Assembly: GCF_000003195.3 (NCBI RefSeq)
Contig: NC_012879.2
Location: 26,686,949-26,750,948 of the forward strand
DNA from: Sorghum bicolor
Taxonomy: Eukaryota; Streptophyta; Magnoliopsida; Poales; Poaceae
Reading direction: 5' to 3'
Length of the DNA stretch: 64,000 nt
Shown: positions 23,999 through 36,058 of the stretch, piece after piece
Layout: every line of letters begins with the position of its first letter
How positions within the stretch are numbered: the stretch's first letter is position 1
Translations under genes and position numbers: made by a program
The notes under the pieces: generated by a model
The model's database searches: none
Told to the model about the DNA's origin: nothing
What the model saw: the letters and a program-made list of their open reading frames with translations, nothing else

Positions 23999-24324
23999 AT
24001 TGTAAATTCCCCCGAAAGCTACCACAAATTCAGCCAAATAGGGAGTATCTATGAGTATTCCTAGCCCAAGCACCACGATTACGCTATGAATAATTACTCT
24101 ATTCCCTACATGAAGCAAATAAAGTATATTCATAAACCAAAGAATAATAAGAACAATAACTTACTTGTTGATGTTAGTTACACACACAAAAGAATCAAAG
24201 AGAAAAGGTAAGATGTAAGAAAAGGTGAGATAACAGAAAAAGATAAAAGTGTAATACAAGGTAGAGTAAGACAAGGTTATCTAAGCAGACCATCTTTCTC
24301 CCCGGCAATAGTGCCAGAAATGCT
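23999..24324 (-). mobile_element. Rearranged Athila/Tat-like 5' segment with primer-binding site
   Basis: Bases 24003-24165 duplicate the middle of the adjacent LTR (about 24700-24865). At 24166 this joins a copy of the LTR edge (TGTTGATGTTAGTT) that recurs at 24325. Between them is a purine-rich leader and CCCCGGCAATAGTGCCA, a mutated reverse complement of the family's TGGCGCCGTTGCCGGGG primer-binding site. No coding frame. Confidence 0.6.
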
Positions 24325-25547
24325 TGTTGATGTTAGTTTCGCACATGAAAGAATCAAAGAGAAATAATCTACAAGCGCACAGATATCAGTGAGCACTTCA
24401 CCTAGGGAGATAAGTCTAGAGTATCATATTTATTTTTTTTCCATTAGGAGAAAGCATGTAAAAGACTAACCTTTTATCTTAACTACTACCCACGGGTTGC
24501 AAGACAAGATAGTGAGATATAAGCGATATAGCGAGAACTCTTTCTCCAGTCTTCTTCTAACCTATGGTAAGTGTGTAGATATTGTTCTAAGGGGAGTTAC
24601 TAGAGAAAAGAGACACCTCAAGAGCGCTTAACCCTTGTGCCATATACCCTACCTTACCTCCTGACGGGATGTGGATTACTGAAACCCAAGAGGATTATCA
24701 CTTTCCCCAAAAGGCTACCACAGATCCACCAAAACAGGGAGTATCTACGAGTATTCCTAGCCCAAGCACCATGCTTATGCTACGAATAATTACTCTATTC
24801 CCTATGTGAAGCAAATAAACTAAATTCGTAAACCAAAGAACAATAAGAACAATAACTTACTAGTATTAGAAGTTGAATTGTCGAACGATTGTAGAACCAA
24901 GCCTCAGATTAGGAGACTTAATCTTGAAGATACAAAGAAGAAGGCACCGATAGGCCGAGCTTCCTCAACTCCTATCCTCACTCTATACTCTCTCAATCTC
25001 TCTTGGTTCTATCACCCTAAAGAGACAGATCCATTCAAGGGACGCTCTCTGTCTAACTCTCTCTGCAAAATATGGATTAGGGTTTCAGAGTTACATCTTA
25101 GGGGGTCAGGGTCTTTATTTATAGCCCCCTAGGAATCACCATAGCCCTTGGAACAAACCAACTTAAACGTGCGCTTAAGATTAATCCTCAAAGTCGTTGG
25201 GGGTAGGATCCGTGAGGTTTGCTCTAATTGGTGGAGAGCCCCGGGCGGTCGCCCCACCTGGCAAGGGTGCTCGCCCCTGGGTAGCTTCCATGTGGGCCTA
25301 GGTTTCAGGTGGTGGCTCCTAGAGTCTTCTAGATTATTCCTGAGTTGACGTTCCGGTCTTCTCTCTATGTAAATCTAACATGTGGACCTTCTTTTGTTAT
25401 TATTCTGGTAACCCTCTGCAGAAATAGACGATCACCACAACTCGTGGAATTCTGTTAGTGATAAACATATATCTACTGAGTGCTTGCAAATAGGTCCTTT
25501 TTCATGCTAAGTTGACGGTTAAAATTAGGAGTTATCTACCACCAATA
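24325..25547 (-). mobile_element. 5' LTR, Athila/Tat-like family (1223 bp)
   Basis: It starts TGTTGATGTTAG and ends near CTACCACCAATA (family consensus end CTACCATCAACA). The adjoining primer-binding-site remnant lies at lower coordinates, so this is the 5' LTR of a minus-oriented element whose body is missing. It contains the TATA region GGGTCTTTATTTATAG near 25109 and a box GCCCCGGGCGGTCGCCCC near 25240. Confidence 0.8.
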
Positions 25548-26641
25548 GTAGAGCAGCACGAGGTTCGCCAGTGTAGGGGTCACGACGGCTGCGAGCACAG
25601 TGGCGACGCGCCCGAGGTTCGCCAGAGTAGGGGTCACCTGGTGTCGATCTCGAGCAGCCATGTGGTGGACAAGAGAGAGAAGCTCTAGGCAGACTTGGTG
25701 ACACTTGGAGAGGAGGCACGATGCGAGGAAGAGGACGTGCGGAGCTCGTAGGTGCTCGGTGTCAATGGTGATGGTGTTTCCACCGTCAGAGTGTGTGAGA
25801 GAGAGGGCAGAGAGACTGAGAGAGTGGCTGAGTGAGTGCCGGTGGCATGGCATCCTTGACGGCGTCGATGGCCTAACTGATGGGGCCAACACCGACATAC
25901 GGTCGCCGAATGGTGCTTGGGTGCTAACACTGGTCGGCCACGATGTTGCCAGGAGCTCGCGATGAGTGTTTCAATGCCAACTAATAGAGCTACTTCGTCG
26001 ATGATTATCTTCCAAACTAGTGTGAGTTAGGAGATGATATAGTTGACAAACTTGGAGAACTAAATGAGATCTACAACTTTGTCAATTGGAGCAAGAGCCA
26101 AATCGGCCTGGATGAGAATATGCAAAGCTCCAAACTACTTTCAAGCAAACTGAGTCATGCAGGGGACTTAGAAAATCTTCTCAGTGTCCAAACAGCATCC
26201 AAAATTGACTTGTGGGCCATTTTCATGAGATGGCCCTAAAATAACTTCTGATCCTTATAAAATTTTCTACAACATTGATTTAGAGAATTTTGACATGCAA
26301 AAAATTTATGAAGCACGTTTTAAAAACTTAAGCAAAAGATGTCTAGGGGGGCCACCCTAGGCCAACTATGGCTTAGAAGCATAATTAGAGCAAATGACCA
26401 ATATGAACATTGATCCCTAGGACATGTTAAGCATAGATAAACTATTTACCAAGATTATAAACACACCCTAGCACAAGGTACACAAGATCATAGGTATAGA
26501 AGGCATAAATTAAGCAGAAAATCAAACATAGCACATAAAATGACATGCTCCACATGATATGATGCTCAAGGAATGATATGATTATGATTATGCTCATGTC
26601 ATGCAAGAGATAGAATACAACCATAACACTTTGGTGTTACA
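25548..26641 (-). mobile_element. Element 3 3' LTR, truncated
   Basis: It ends CACTTTGGTGTTACA at 26641 followed by the polypurine tract complement GCCTTCCCCCTTAC. About 1.1 kb of a presumably 4-kb LTR remains; the Athila/Tat-like LTR cuts the other side. A short direct repeat, CGAGGTTCGCCAG followed by AGGGGTCAC, occurs at about 25559 and 25611. No gene seen. Confidence 0.7.
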
Positions 26642-29041
26642 GCCTTCCCCCTTACAAAAATTTCATCCCAAGATTTAGAAAGCTTACTAGTTTTTATAGA
26701 AGGTTTTATACACATCTCTTAGAGAGTCTTCCCATTCCTAGGTAGCATCTTCTTTCCCATGGTTACTCCACAAAACCTTGTAGAGCTTAACCACGCGATT
26801 ATGTGTTACCCGTTCCTTGCAATTAGTGACAGCTACAAGTTTCTCTTCATAAACCAAGTCTGACTCTAACTTGATACCTTGAGTTTCCACTCTTTTCTAA
26901 CAGACTCGAAGGCATTTCCTTAGTTGAGACACGTGGTAAATAGGAAAAATAGCTCGCATCTCAACCGGTAGCTGGATCTTGTAAGCTACCTTCCCTTTCC
27001 TTTCGAGAATCTGATAGGGTCGTACATAGTAGGGTGCAAGCTTTCGCTTGACTCTGAACCTTTGCACCCCTTTCATCGGAGACACTTTGAGGTACAAATG
27101 ATCCCTGACTGCAAAGCATAACTCTTTCGTTGAGCCTGAGCAGTTTTTAGATGTTGCTGGATTGTACGGACTTGTTGCTCTGCTTCATTTACAAAATTGA
27201 TGCCATAGTACCTTCTCTCTCCTGATTCTACCCAATTCAAAGGAGTTCTACACTTCCGACCACATAGGGCTTCAAAAGGAGCCATTTTAATGCTCTCCTA
27301 GTAACTATTGTTATAAGACAACTCGGCTAATGGCAACCATTCACCTAAGAACCTTGTGAAGATAAGACAAAAGATCTCAACATGTCTTCCAAGATTTGGT
27401 TAACACGCTCAGTTTGGCCAGTCGTTTGCGGATGATAAGCAGAACTTCAGACCAAATGAGTACCTATCTGCTGATGAAGACACTCCCAGAAACGAGCAGT
27501 GAACTGCTGTCCACGATCCGATATGGTAGTCCGAGGTACGCCATACTGACGGACAATGTGCTCAAAATACAACTCCACGTATTGGTGCAGATGATATTTA
27601 GTTCGAACCGGGATAAAACGAGCAACCTTCATCAGACGATCCACAATCACCCAAATTGAATCAGAACCCTTTGACAAAAGGTGGAAGTCTAGAGATAAAA
27701 TCCATACTCACTTCCTTCCACTTCCAACAAGGGTTTGGCAAAGGTTGAAGTAGACTCGCTTTCATGCGAACAGCCTTAACAAGACAACAGTTGTCGCAAC
27801 GGGCAACAAAAGCAACAATCTCTTTCTTCATTTTTGTCCACCAAAATAGAGATTTAAGATCCTAATACATCTTACTGCTACCAGGATGAATAGATAGCTT
27901 GAAACAATGAGATTCAGACAGAATCTGATTTTGGATCTCTCAATTCTTTGGTACAGCATGCCTATCCTTAAACCATAGAATTTCGTTCTCATCAACCCAG
28001 AAATGCTTATTTTCTGCCTCTTTCGTCTTTCTTTTTATGTGGTGGATACCCATGTCAGTCTGTTGCAACTCAATCACCAGATTACGAAGAGAGCTTTCTA
28101 GGGCAATATGGTGAAGTACCACTGGATGCATAAGACGTGATAAAGGAGGATCCTCAATTCTCACCGATTTTCAATGTGACTTCTGACTCAAGGCATCCAC
28201 AACTACGTTCACCTTTCCCAGATGATAGTGTACTTGGAGATTATAATCTTTGACCAACTCAAGCCACCTTCGCTGTCGCATGTTCAACTCGGGTTGAGTA
28301 AAGATGTACTTGAGGCTTTTATGATCGGTGTAGATGTTACACAGATTACCCAACTGATAGTGCCCCCAGATCTTTAGGGCATGAGCCACTACTACCAATT
28401 ATAAATCATGAGTGGGGCAATTGACCTCATGTTTTCAAAGTTGGCGCGACGCGTATGCGATGACCGAACCTTCTTGCATAAGCACGTAGCCCAGACCGAT
28501 ACCAGATGAATCACAAAATACATCGAACAACTTCTCAATATTGGGTTGAGCTAAGACAGGAGCTGATGTCAGCAAGGTTCTCAACTTGTTGAATGCCTCA
28601 TCACACTTTGGCGTCCACAGGAAATTTTCATTTTTTTGAAGTAAACGAGTCATAGACTTGGAAATCTTGGAAAACTCCAGAATGAAGCAACGATAATACC
28701 CAGCCAAACCCAGAAAACTCCACACCTCATGCACTGAGGTCAGAACCTTCCAATCCCGCACTTCTTGCACCTTGGCCGGATCGACCGAGATTCCTTCTTT
28801 AGACAAGACATGGCCCAAAAAAGGTACTTTCTTTAGCCAGAACTCACACTTGCTAAACTTAGCATATAGCTGATGCTCACACAACCGAGTTAGGACAACA
28901 CATAGATGCTCTACATGTTCCTCTTCATTTCAAGAATACTAAGATATCATCAATGAAGACCGCCATGAACTTGTCCAACTCAGGCAAGAAGACTGAATTC
29001 ATGAGATACATGAAATGCGCCAGAGCATTGGTCAGACCGAA

Positions 29042-29169
29042 GGATTTAATGAGATACTCTTACAACCCATACCTCATTGAGAAAGTCATCTTGGGTATAT
29101 CTTCAGGATTTAATCAGATACTCTTACAACCCATACCTCATTGAGAAAGTCGTCTTGGGTATATCTTCA
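29042..29169 (-). repeat. 64-bp tandem duplication in element 3 reverse transcriptase
   Basis: Units 29042-29105 and 29106-29169 both read GGATTTAAT(G/C)AGATACTC... through GGGTATATCTTCA with two differences. The length is not a multiple of three. Confidence 0.93.
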
Positions 29170-30247
29170 AGATGGATCTTGATCTCATGGTACCCAGATC
29201 GCAAATCAATCTTGGAGAATAGCTTGGCTTTAGACAACTGATCAAACAGGATATCAATGCAAGGAAGAGGGTATTTATTCTTGATATACACTACGTTGAG
29301 TGGATGATAATCCACACACATGCGCAAGGATTGATCCTTCTTCTCCATAAAGATAGCCGGACAACCCCAAGGAGAAGAATTAGGACAAATAAGACCCTTC
29401 TTCAACAACTCATTCAACTAGGTCTTAAGCTTAACTAGCTCATTTGGTGGCATTCTATAAGGTCTTCTAGAGATAGGAGAAATGCCTAGAAGCAATTCAA
29501 TTTAAACTCCATGTCCCGGTCCGATGAAAGCCTAGGCAAGTCATCAGGAAAGACGTCTCGAAACTCACACACCACTGAAATGTCCTTGATGGCACTAGAT
29601 GTAACTGCGTTCATCGTGCGATGGACGTTAATATCATGAAGAAGTTGCAATAAGAATGCCTCCTTAGTGCTAGTTCCCTTAACATCACCACGTGAGTAGT
29701 AGTGTCAATAAGGACCCCATTACCACTCATCCATTTCATTCCCAGAATCACATCTATGCTCACACCAGGCAAGACTACCAAATCAGCTAGAAACTGATGG
29801 TCTTCTATTTCCAGAGTAGGCCCCAAAATCACTTGATTTGTAGAAATATTATTCCCAGTGGCACTAATGTAGTAGCTGCCTTTATCAAGGGTGACTGCCT
29901 TGAGATTAGGCTTAGACACAAAGTCTGAACTCACAAATCAATGTGATGCTCCAGAATAAAAAGGCACAACTACAACACTTCGATTAACTAGAAACTTACC
30001 AGCCCTCACCACTTTACCAGCAGGAATCTCTTCAACAGTAGTGTAATGAACATGCCCTTGATGGATGTTTCCCTGATTGGTTTTCTTCGACGGGCACGGG
30101 CAGTTGCTTTGCCAATGACCCATCTTATTACAATTCTAGCATGGACGGTTGGCAGATGGAGCTTTGGCACTACTGGGCCTAGTGTTTCCCCTCAAAAGAG
30201 CAATGGAATACCCCTTACGGAACCGAGTTTTCACTAGATTCTTCCTC

Positions 30248-30252
30248 ACCGG
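30248..30252. repeat. Target-site duplication of solo LTR (left), ACCGG
   Basis: Pairs with ACCAG at 32072-32076, one mismatch. Confidence 0.7.
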
Positions 30253-32071
30253 TGAAAGGTCCAAATGACTAGAGGGGGGGTGAATAGCCTATTTAAATTT
30301 TCTACAAACTTCAACTAGACAAGTTGATTAGTAAAACAAATGGTGATGCTATTCTAGCACTAGCACAACTAAGCTATGCAAGCCACCTATACAAGTCTAG
30401 CAAGAAGTCTATATACTAAAACACAACAACTAGAGAAGGCTACACCACAACTCTATACTAGCAAGAACTAAGCTACACAAGCTAACCTAACAAGATAGGC
30501 AAGTATGTAAAGAGAGGAGAGTGATTGTTATACCGACGTTGTAGAGATGAGATATATCCAATCAATCACGTACACAATCACAAGAGAGACCTCGGCAAGA
30601 GATGACACAAGATTTTTTACTGAGGTTCACTTGCACTCACAAGATGGGGATCCTCCAAGCCACGAGCAATTCACTAGAGTAGCCAATTGCGATCTCCCGC
30701 GGTGAAGGCTCAAGAACCCCTCACAAACCACTTGGTGAGGCTCGAAACAATCTCCAATCACGAGCTCAACACCACCGCTGCTCCAAGCTGTCTAGGGCGT
30801 CGGGAAACACCCAAGAGTAACAAGAAATCCGTAGCAAACTCATGAATCAAGTGCCACTAAATGCAACTCTCAAAGCAATGCACTTGAATCTCACTCAATC
30901 TCACAAGGATTAGCAATCAAGCAAGGAGATGAGTGGAGGGAGTGTTCTCTAGCTCAAAGTATGCCTCAAGTAATCAAAAGTGCAAGAGAGAGTCTCCCAA
31001 AGCCGGCCACCTTCTATTTATAAGCCCACTCAAAGAAACTAGCCGTTGGCTGTTTTCACTGGGCTAAAAACGGGGGCACCTGACGCTACCAAGTGAGCAC
31101 CACACGCTCAACCCCCTACGTCCGGTGCACTGTGGTTGGCCACATGTCCTTCTTGAATCTCGCGTGTCAGACTCTAACGGTCACCTGCGGACCACCGGAC
31201 GCGTCCGGTGCACACCGGACTCATGCGCAAAGAGTTCCACAATCCTATAGGGTCACCGGACGCTAAGCTTGTCCACACCGGACGCGTCCGGTGCTCACCG
31301 GACTCATGTGCACAGAGGGTTGCAAAACCTCCTCACACCGGACGCAACCCACCGGACTCTCTCCGGTGCGTCCGGTGCACTCTGCTACACCTGACAGCAC
31401 ACCGGACGCTAAAGGCCAGCGTCCGGTGCCTCCGCGCTGAGCGTCCGGTGAGTGTTTTCTCACTGAGAAACACTCCGTGACTTCTCCAAATTTCCCACCG
31501 GCGCAATAGAAAATATGCACCTATTTTTCTCAAAAGCGTCGAATCCTGCCTCGCAAGCTCGTCGGGAGGGAGAGAGGAACCCACGCCCCTCTCAACCCTA
31601 GGAACTCCACCTCCTTTGCAAATGTGCTAACACCAACAAGTGTCCACCACCAAAGTGCAAGTGTGTTAGCTTTTCACAAACATTTTCACCAAAGGAGTTA
31701 AGTTAGCACTCTACTAGATCCTAATGCATATGCTCAAGATATGGACCTAGTAGCACTTGATTCGAGAGATGACCGTGATTTCCCCTCTTGATAGTCGGCT
31801 ATCTGTCCTAAATCCGATCAATCACTTCTCTACACATCTTAGACCGGCAAAATAAAACCCTATGTTTATACCTTTGCCTTGATAACTTTTGCTCCTCATC
31901 TATCAACATGATCTTCACTTCATGCTTCATCCCTTTGTGATCATGTGGCCACCTTTTTCAAGCCACCAAGCACCTTCATCACATGTGTTGCTAAGCCTAA
32001 CTCGCATCACTTAAACACAAGACATTAGCAACTTGGTGTCATTAATTACCAAAACCAAACTTGGGCTTTCA
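30253..32071. mobile_element. Solo LTR of another retrotransposon family (1819 bp)
   Basis: It begins TGAAAGGTCC and ends GGGCTTTCA (TGAAAG/CTTTCA ends), has the AGAGGGGGGGTGAATAG motif near its start, and is flanked by near-matching 5-bp repeats. No internal region is present, so it is probably the product of LTR-LTR recombination. The family may be a Ty1/copia type but I cannot assign it. No coding frame is convincing. Confidence 0.75.
31190..31455. repeat. Cluster of CCGGACGC/GCGTCCGG palindromic units in solo LTR
   Basis: ACCGGACGC and GCGTCCGGT words occur about ten times, in places fused to a palindrome CACCGGACGCGTCCGGTG. CpG-dense and surrounded by AT-richer sequence. Confidence 0.8.
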
Positions 32072-32076
32072 ACCAG

Positions 32077-32121
32077 AGGGCGGTACCGCATATTTGTTGT
32101 TGGTGCATGGTACAGGGGCTT
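32077..32121 (-). pseudogene. 45-bp island of element 3 gag between two insertions
   Basis: Reads YRPP-containing gag sequence on the minus strand, equivalent to the linker before the CCHC knuckle in element 1. It is bounded by the solo LTR duplication and the element 2 duplication. Confidence 0.65.
32117..32121. repeat. Target-site duplication of element 2 (left), GGCTT
   Basis: Repeated exactly at 46657-46661. Confidence 0.93.
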
Positions 32122-35100
32122 TGTAACAGAACCGACCAAATTATAAGAGATTAAGCCTAACAGTGACCATTTGCATAGTCAAACCACCACGCTTAAGCCC
32201 ATATAATCCCGGTAGTCCGTGAAATCTCGAAGGATTTCAAACCACATATCGCACAACAGCCAAGATCGTAATAAGTTTAGCGGTCGCCATTCACAAATAC
32301 ATCCAGATTACAACATTCATAAAACACATCGGAGTTCTAAGAATTATTACAAACCAAGTTCTTCAAGTAGCGGAAGCTTCATAGTTTGAAAATACAACAC
32401 ACACGCTTAGTCTGATACAGTGCTATAGTTCGGTCATTCCCACAAAAGCAAAAGAAGAGACGGAGTGACCATCGCCCTTGGTCTAGTCATCACCCATAGC
32501 TGGGTACAGACAGAGGATGCAATAACCATAGTACATTTGACCATCTGCAAAACAACATGGGAGTAGAACCCTGAGTACGAGAAGGTACTCAGCTAGACTT
32601 ACCCGTCATAAAATTAAAATAAAGACTCATCAAGGATCATGAAAGCTATATAGTGGGGTAGCTGACAACCATTTTGCAAAACCGCAGAATTTTTACTATC
32701 ATAACCTACATAAGTCTTTCTTCCTTTAATTTGCTCAAGTTGAAAGTATCATTACCTATCATCTAGGTTTGCACCTACACTATTACAAGCAAGTATAAGG
32801 ATATGATAGTACCTCATTGTGGCATTCATAAGCCATTTATCAATATAGTCCAAGTGTTCCATAGTCCTTACTACGAGGACGAAGCTCATGTCAAGTGCTC
32901 ACTATCCAGGAGCGATGGCGATTCGAATCGATTTCTAACCAGCTGGCGAGTTTATTCCCCACACAAACCACACTCACTGATCAAGAGAGCTACAGGTCAC
33001 CGTATTGCACTATCCAGGACCAATTCGCGGGTTCTACAGGCACCTCCCGTACCCGAGGACCGTTCCGGCGACCGAGGTATCCAAGGTATACCAAGGTTGC
33101 GCGCCGCGCCCTCGTCGTTCTCCTCAACCATCACTAATACAGCGCGTACATCGGGCCGATTCCCGGCCTGGATAGTGCTCAGGCTTCGCTGTCGGAATGA
33201 CTTATCCTTCCAGCTAAATGTGGGGCATGCGTTCAACATGACAAGAGGGCCGTCAACGATCGGTCCTTAATCGACGCAGGCAGGGGCACTATGGTCAACC
33301 CACCATAAGACCCTGCCCGGTCTCCAATTACATTCCACACTTGGTTATTCTTTTCCCCAAGCAACCACTGCTTAAACAAGCAGGTATCCAACTATATCTC
33401 GCAGGTGACAGGAAATCACCCGACTTCTACCGGGCTACGCAAGCTAAGCATAGACTCCGCGCCTATCTACATAGGACAAGGTAGATAAACAAGTAGGGAT
33501 AACAAGGAGTACATATGCAGCAACGGTATCACACAACTCCTATCACTTAAATGCAATATAGTAGAACAAGCATAGTATATCTTGTAAGTTAGCGAGAATA
33601 TGGAGACTTAGAATGCTCCGGGGCTTGCCTTTCTCAAACGTGCTGGGTCGGTGATCCGGACACGCCTGCAGTTCCTCTCCGGATTCCTGTGCTTCCGGAG
33701 GTTCCTGCTCCTGGATCTCCTCTGGTTCCTCGGGTCCCACCTCGTTCTCCTGCGAGCCTGTATGATGCATGTGTGCTTATGAGTGGAGTGCGAGATGCCC
33801 GAGTGGATGCTTGTATGAGAAAGTACCAAAGAAGTCATGACATGATGCATATGTAATGTACTCGGTCATGCTCATTACAAGGTAGTCAACATCATCCAAG
33901 AACAAACAATTGAATCAAACATCTATTGCATTCTCTTCTACAATTATTTTTCAAATGCAACCAGCAACCCACATGATGCTTCAAAGATACACCAAACCCA
34001 ACTTATTCTATTCAACCTATATACACAACAATTCATAATTTTCTTTATTCATTTCTAGGCCCATTAAAAATCACATGCAATTCTGTTCATCAATAAATTC
34101 CACAAAAATTACAGGAGACTACCAGTCAAGCATAGAATCTACTGTAAATTTTTCATAATTTTTGGATACTTATTGTGAGCTACAAAAATCACAAGGTTAA
34201 TTAATAAGGTAAGTATAATCACTCTACTGTGATATAAGTGTCAAACAACAGATTTCATATTTTTATAATTTGTCTAAAATCATTAGAAACACCCACAAAA
34301 TTTTCCAGATTTATTGCATGAACCATTAATTATTAAAAATCATAAACCACTGCCATGTAAGCATTTAAATTACCATAAATTCATTTATACACGAAATAAT
34401 GTATAGCAATGTTTTCCCAGTGAGTAAACATACATGCAGAGCCAACAAATCAAGTTTCACATTTTTCTGAACCATATTTTATTTACTATGCATTTTGCAA
34501 GTTTAGCAAAAACATGGATTAAATATATTCATACAGAAAAGTTACTCAAACATGACATGCAATCACATCAAGCTGTAGATCTAGAAATATAGAGCACACC
34601 AAAATTTATTTCATCAAATTTGGAGCTGTAGAACTCAAGATATGAATTTTACAAGTTTTGAATCAATTTCTAGAAAACATTTATTCAAGAAAACCGACGA
34701 AAAAGGCTAAGTACACCCAGATCTACACCCACCGCGGTCCCCCTGCGACTGACAGTGGGCCACTGACCCCACCAGTCAGCGAGACCGAGAGGGAGCTCAC
34801 CTCCGACGAGCAGATCTCGCCGGCGGTGAGGTTCCCGACCACGGGGTGAGCACCTTCGTGCTCCCCGCAGCGAGGCGCACCCAGCGGTACCCTCGGATTG
34901 GCCGGAGGATGACCGGAACACCTCCGACGAGCATGCATGGCGGCACGGCGGCGCTGCTCGCCGTGGCCAGGCCGCTCTGGTGCGTTAGAGCGCGCGCAAG
35001 AGCTCCTCCGAGCTTCCCCACCGAGCTACGGACCTAACGCGCTAAAGAGCGAGCGAAACTAGGCGGGATATCGCAAGATCCGTCACGGCGGAGTACTCCG

Positions 35101-36044
35101 GCGAGCTCGGGGTAACTCCGGCGAGCGATTCACGGCGCACGGTTGCTTCTCACCTCGGTAGAGCGCGCGCAGGGGCTTACCGTGGCGACGGCGAGTGCGC
35201 TGGTGCTCTTGGCGTCGAGGTTGGGGGTCTGTTGCGACCGGCGGCGAGCGGCGGAGCTTTCTCCGGCAATGGCGCGGGCGGAGCTGCCGCTGCTGCTGCT
35301 GCGCGTGCGCGGGGAGGAAGAACAGAGAGGGGGAGGCAGGCGACAGAATGGAGGGAGCGGTCTGGGGGCGCGGGGTGGCGTCCCGACCAGGGGGGTGGGG
35401 TGGCCGGCCGCGGCGCGTCCAACGCCGGCGTACGGCCGCCACGTGGCCGGCGCCGGGTGGAGCGGGGCGGCGCCGCGCACGCGGGAGAGAGGGGAGGGGG
35501 AGCGGGCCGCGCTGCCCAGCTGGGCCGTAAGGGAGACGGGTCGGCCCAGCAGCGCCTGTCCCCTTTCTCTTTTTTTTGAAAATCTTTTCTCAAATTCTTT
35601 CTAAATTCATTTGGACCAATTTAAAATCATTTTCACCTCTTGCTCCCAAAAACAAAGTTGTTCCAAAAGAAAAACCCTACAACTTTGTTTTAATAAGAAA
35701 GACCAAATTCCCAATAGAATTTGAATTAAAAATTAAAACTAGTTCTAGGTTTTTAAATAAATTCATTTTGGTCATTTTGTATAAATTCCATTTCTCAAAT
35801 TCTATAGCTCCAAAAATTGCACAAAAATATTCTTAATTCTTCTTACACATAAATCCACCTAGTTTGAATATTTCACATTTTTATAAGCAAGCATCATATT
35901 TTTAACATACTTAGAACACATGAAATAAAGCACATAAAATCATGTTTTGGGATGAATGACATGCTCATGATGCTATGCTTGATGAGAATGCTTATGCATT
36001 GCTTTGATAACGCTAAGTGCAAGCTTAACACCTAGGGTGTTACA
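32122..36044 (-). mobile_element. Element 2 3' LTR (3923 bp)
   Basis: On the minus strand it runs from TGTAACACCCTAGGTG (36044) to GGTCGGTTCTGTTACA (32122). A GC-rich domain (about 34700-35560) is open in several frames on both strands, an effect of base composition; I call no gene there. AT-rich arms flank it. Confidence 0.92.
35438..35447. promoter_or_regulatory. G-box palindrome in element 2 3' LTR
   Basis: GCCACGTGGC contains the CACGTG core bound by plant bZIP/bHLH factors and lies in the GC-rich LTR domain. The other LTR keeps CACGTG at 46050-46055. Confidence 0.45.
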
Positions 36045-36058
36045 GCCCTTCCCCCCTT
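36045..36058 (-). promoter_or_regulatory. Element 2 polypurine tract
   Basis: AAGGGGGGAAGGGC on the minus strand, immediately before the 3' LTR. The pol stop codon TAA overlaps its upstream edge. Confidence 0.85.

Larger units (their letters stand above)
26643..30252 (-). pseudogene. Element 3 gag-pol, 3' portion, heavily broken
   Basis: From high to low coordinates: CCHC knuckle remnant with a stop inside it (MGHWQSNCPCP after it), protease with Asp-to-Tyr change (FYSGASH, where family members have FDSGASH), reverse transcriptase with FIDD, RNase H ([22 protein letters not shown]), integrase (IWVIVDRLMK; TTISDRGQQF; HHCC region broken) and the C-terminal barrel (VSPMKGVQRF; APYYVRPYQIL). 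Many stops and frameshifts occur. A 64-bp tandem duplication at 29042-29169 breaks the reverse transcriptase. It cannot encode functional enzymes. Confidence 0.88.

Noticed and set aside
31208..31584. Overlapping frames in the solo LTR
   Set aside because: They follow from the repeated CCGGACGC units, not from coding constraint.
34685..35604. Open frames in the GC-rich part of the element 2 LTR (also 45334-46216)
   Set aside because: Same reason; five or more overlapping frames, low complexity.
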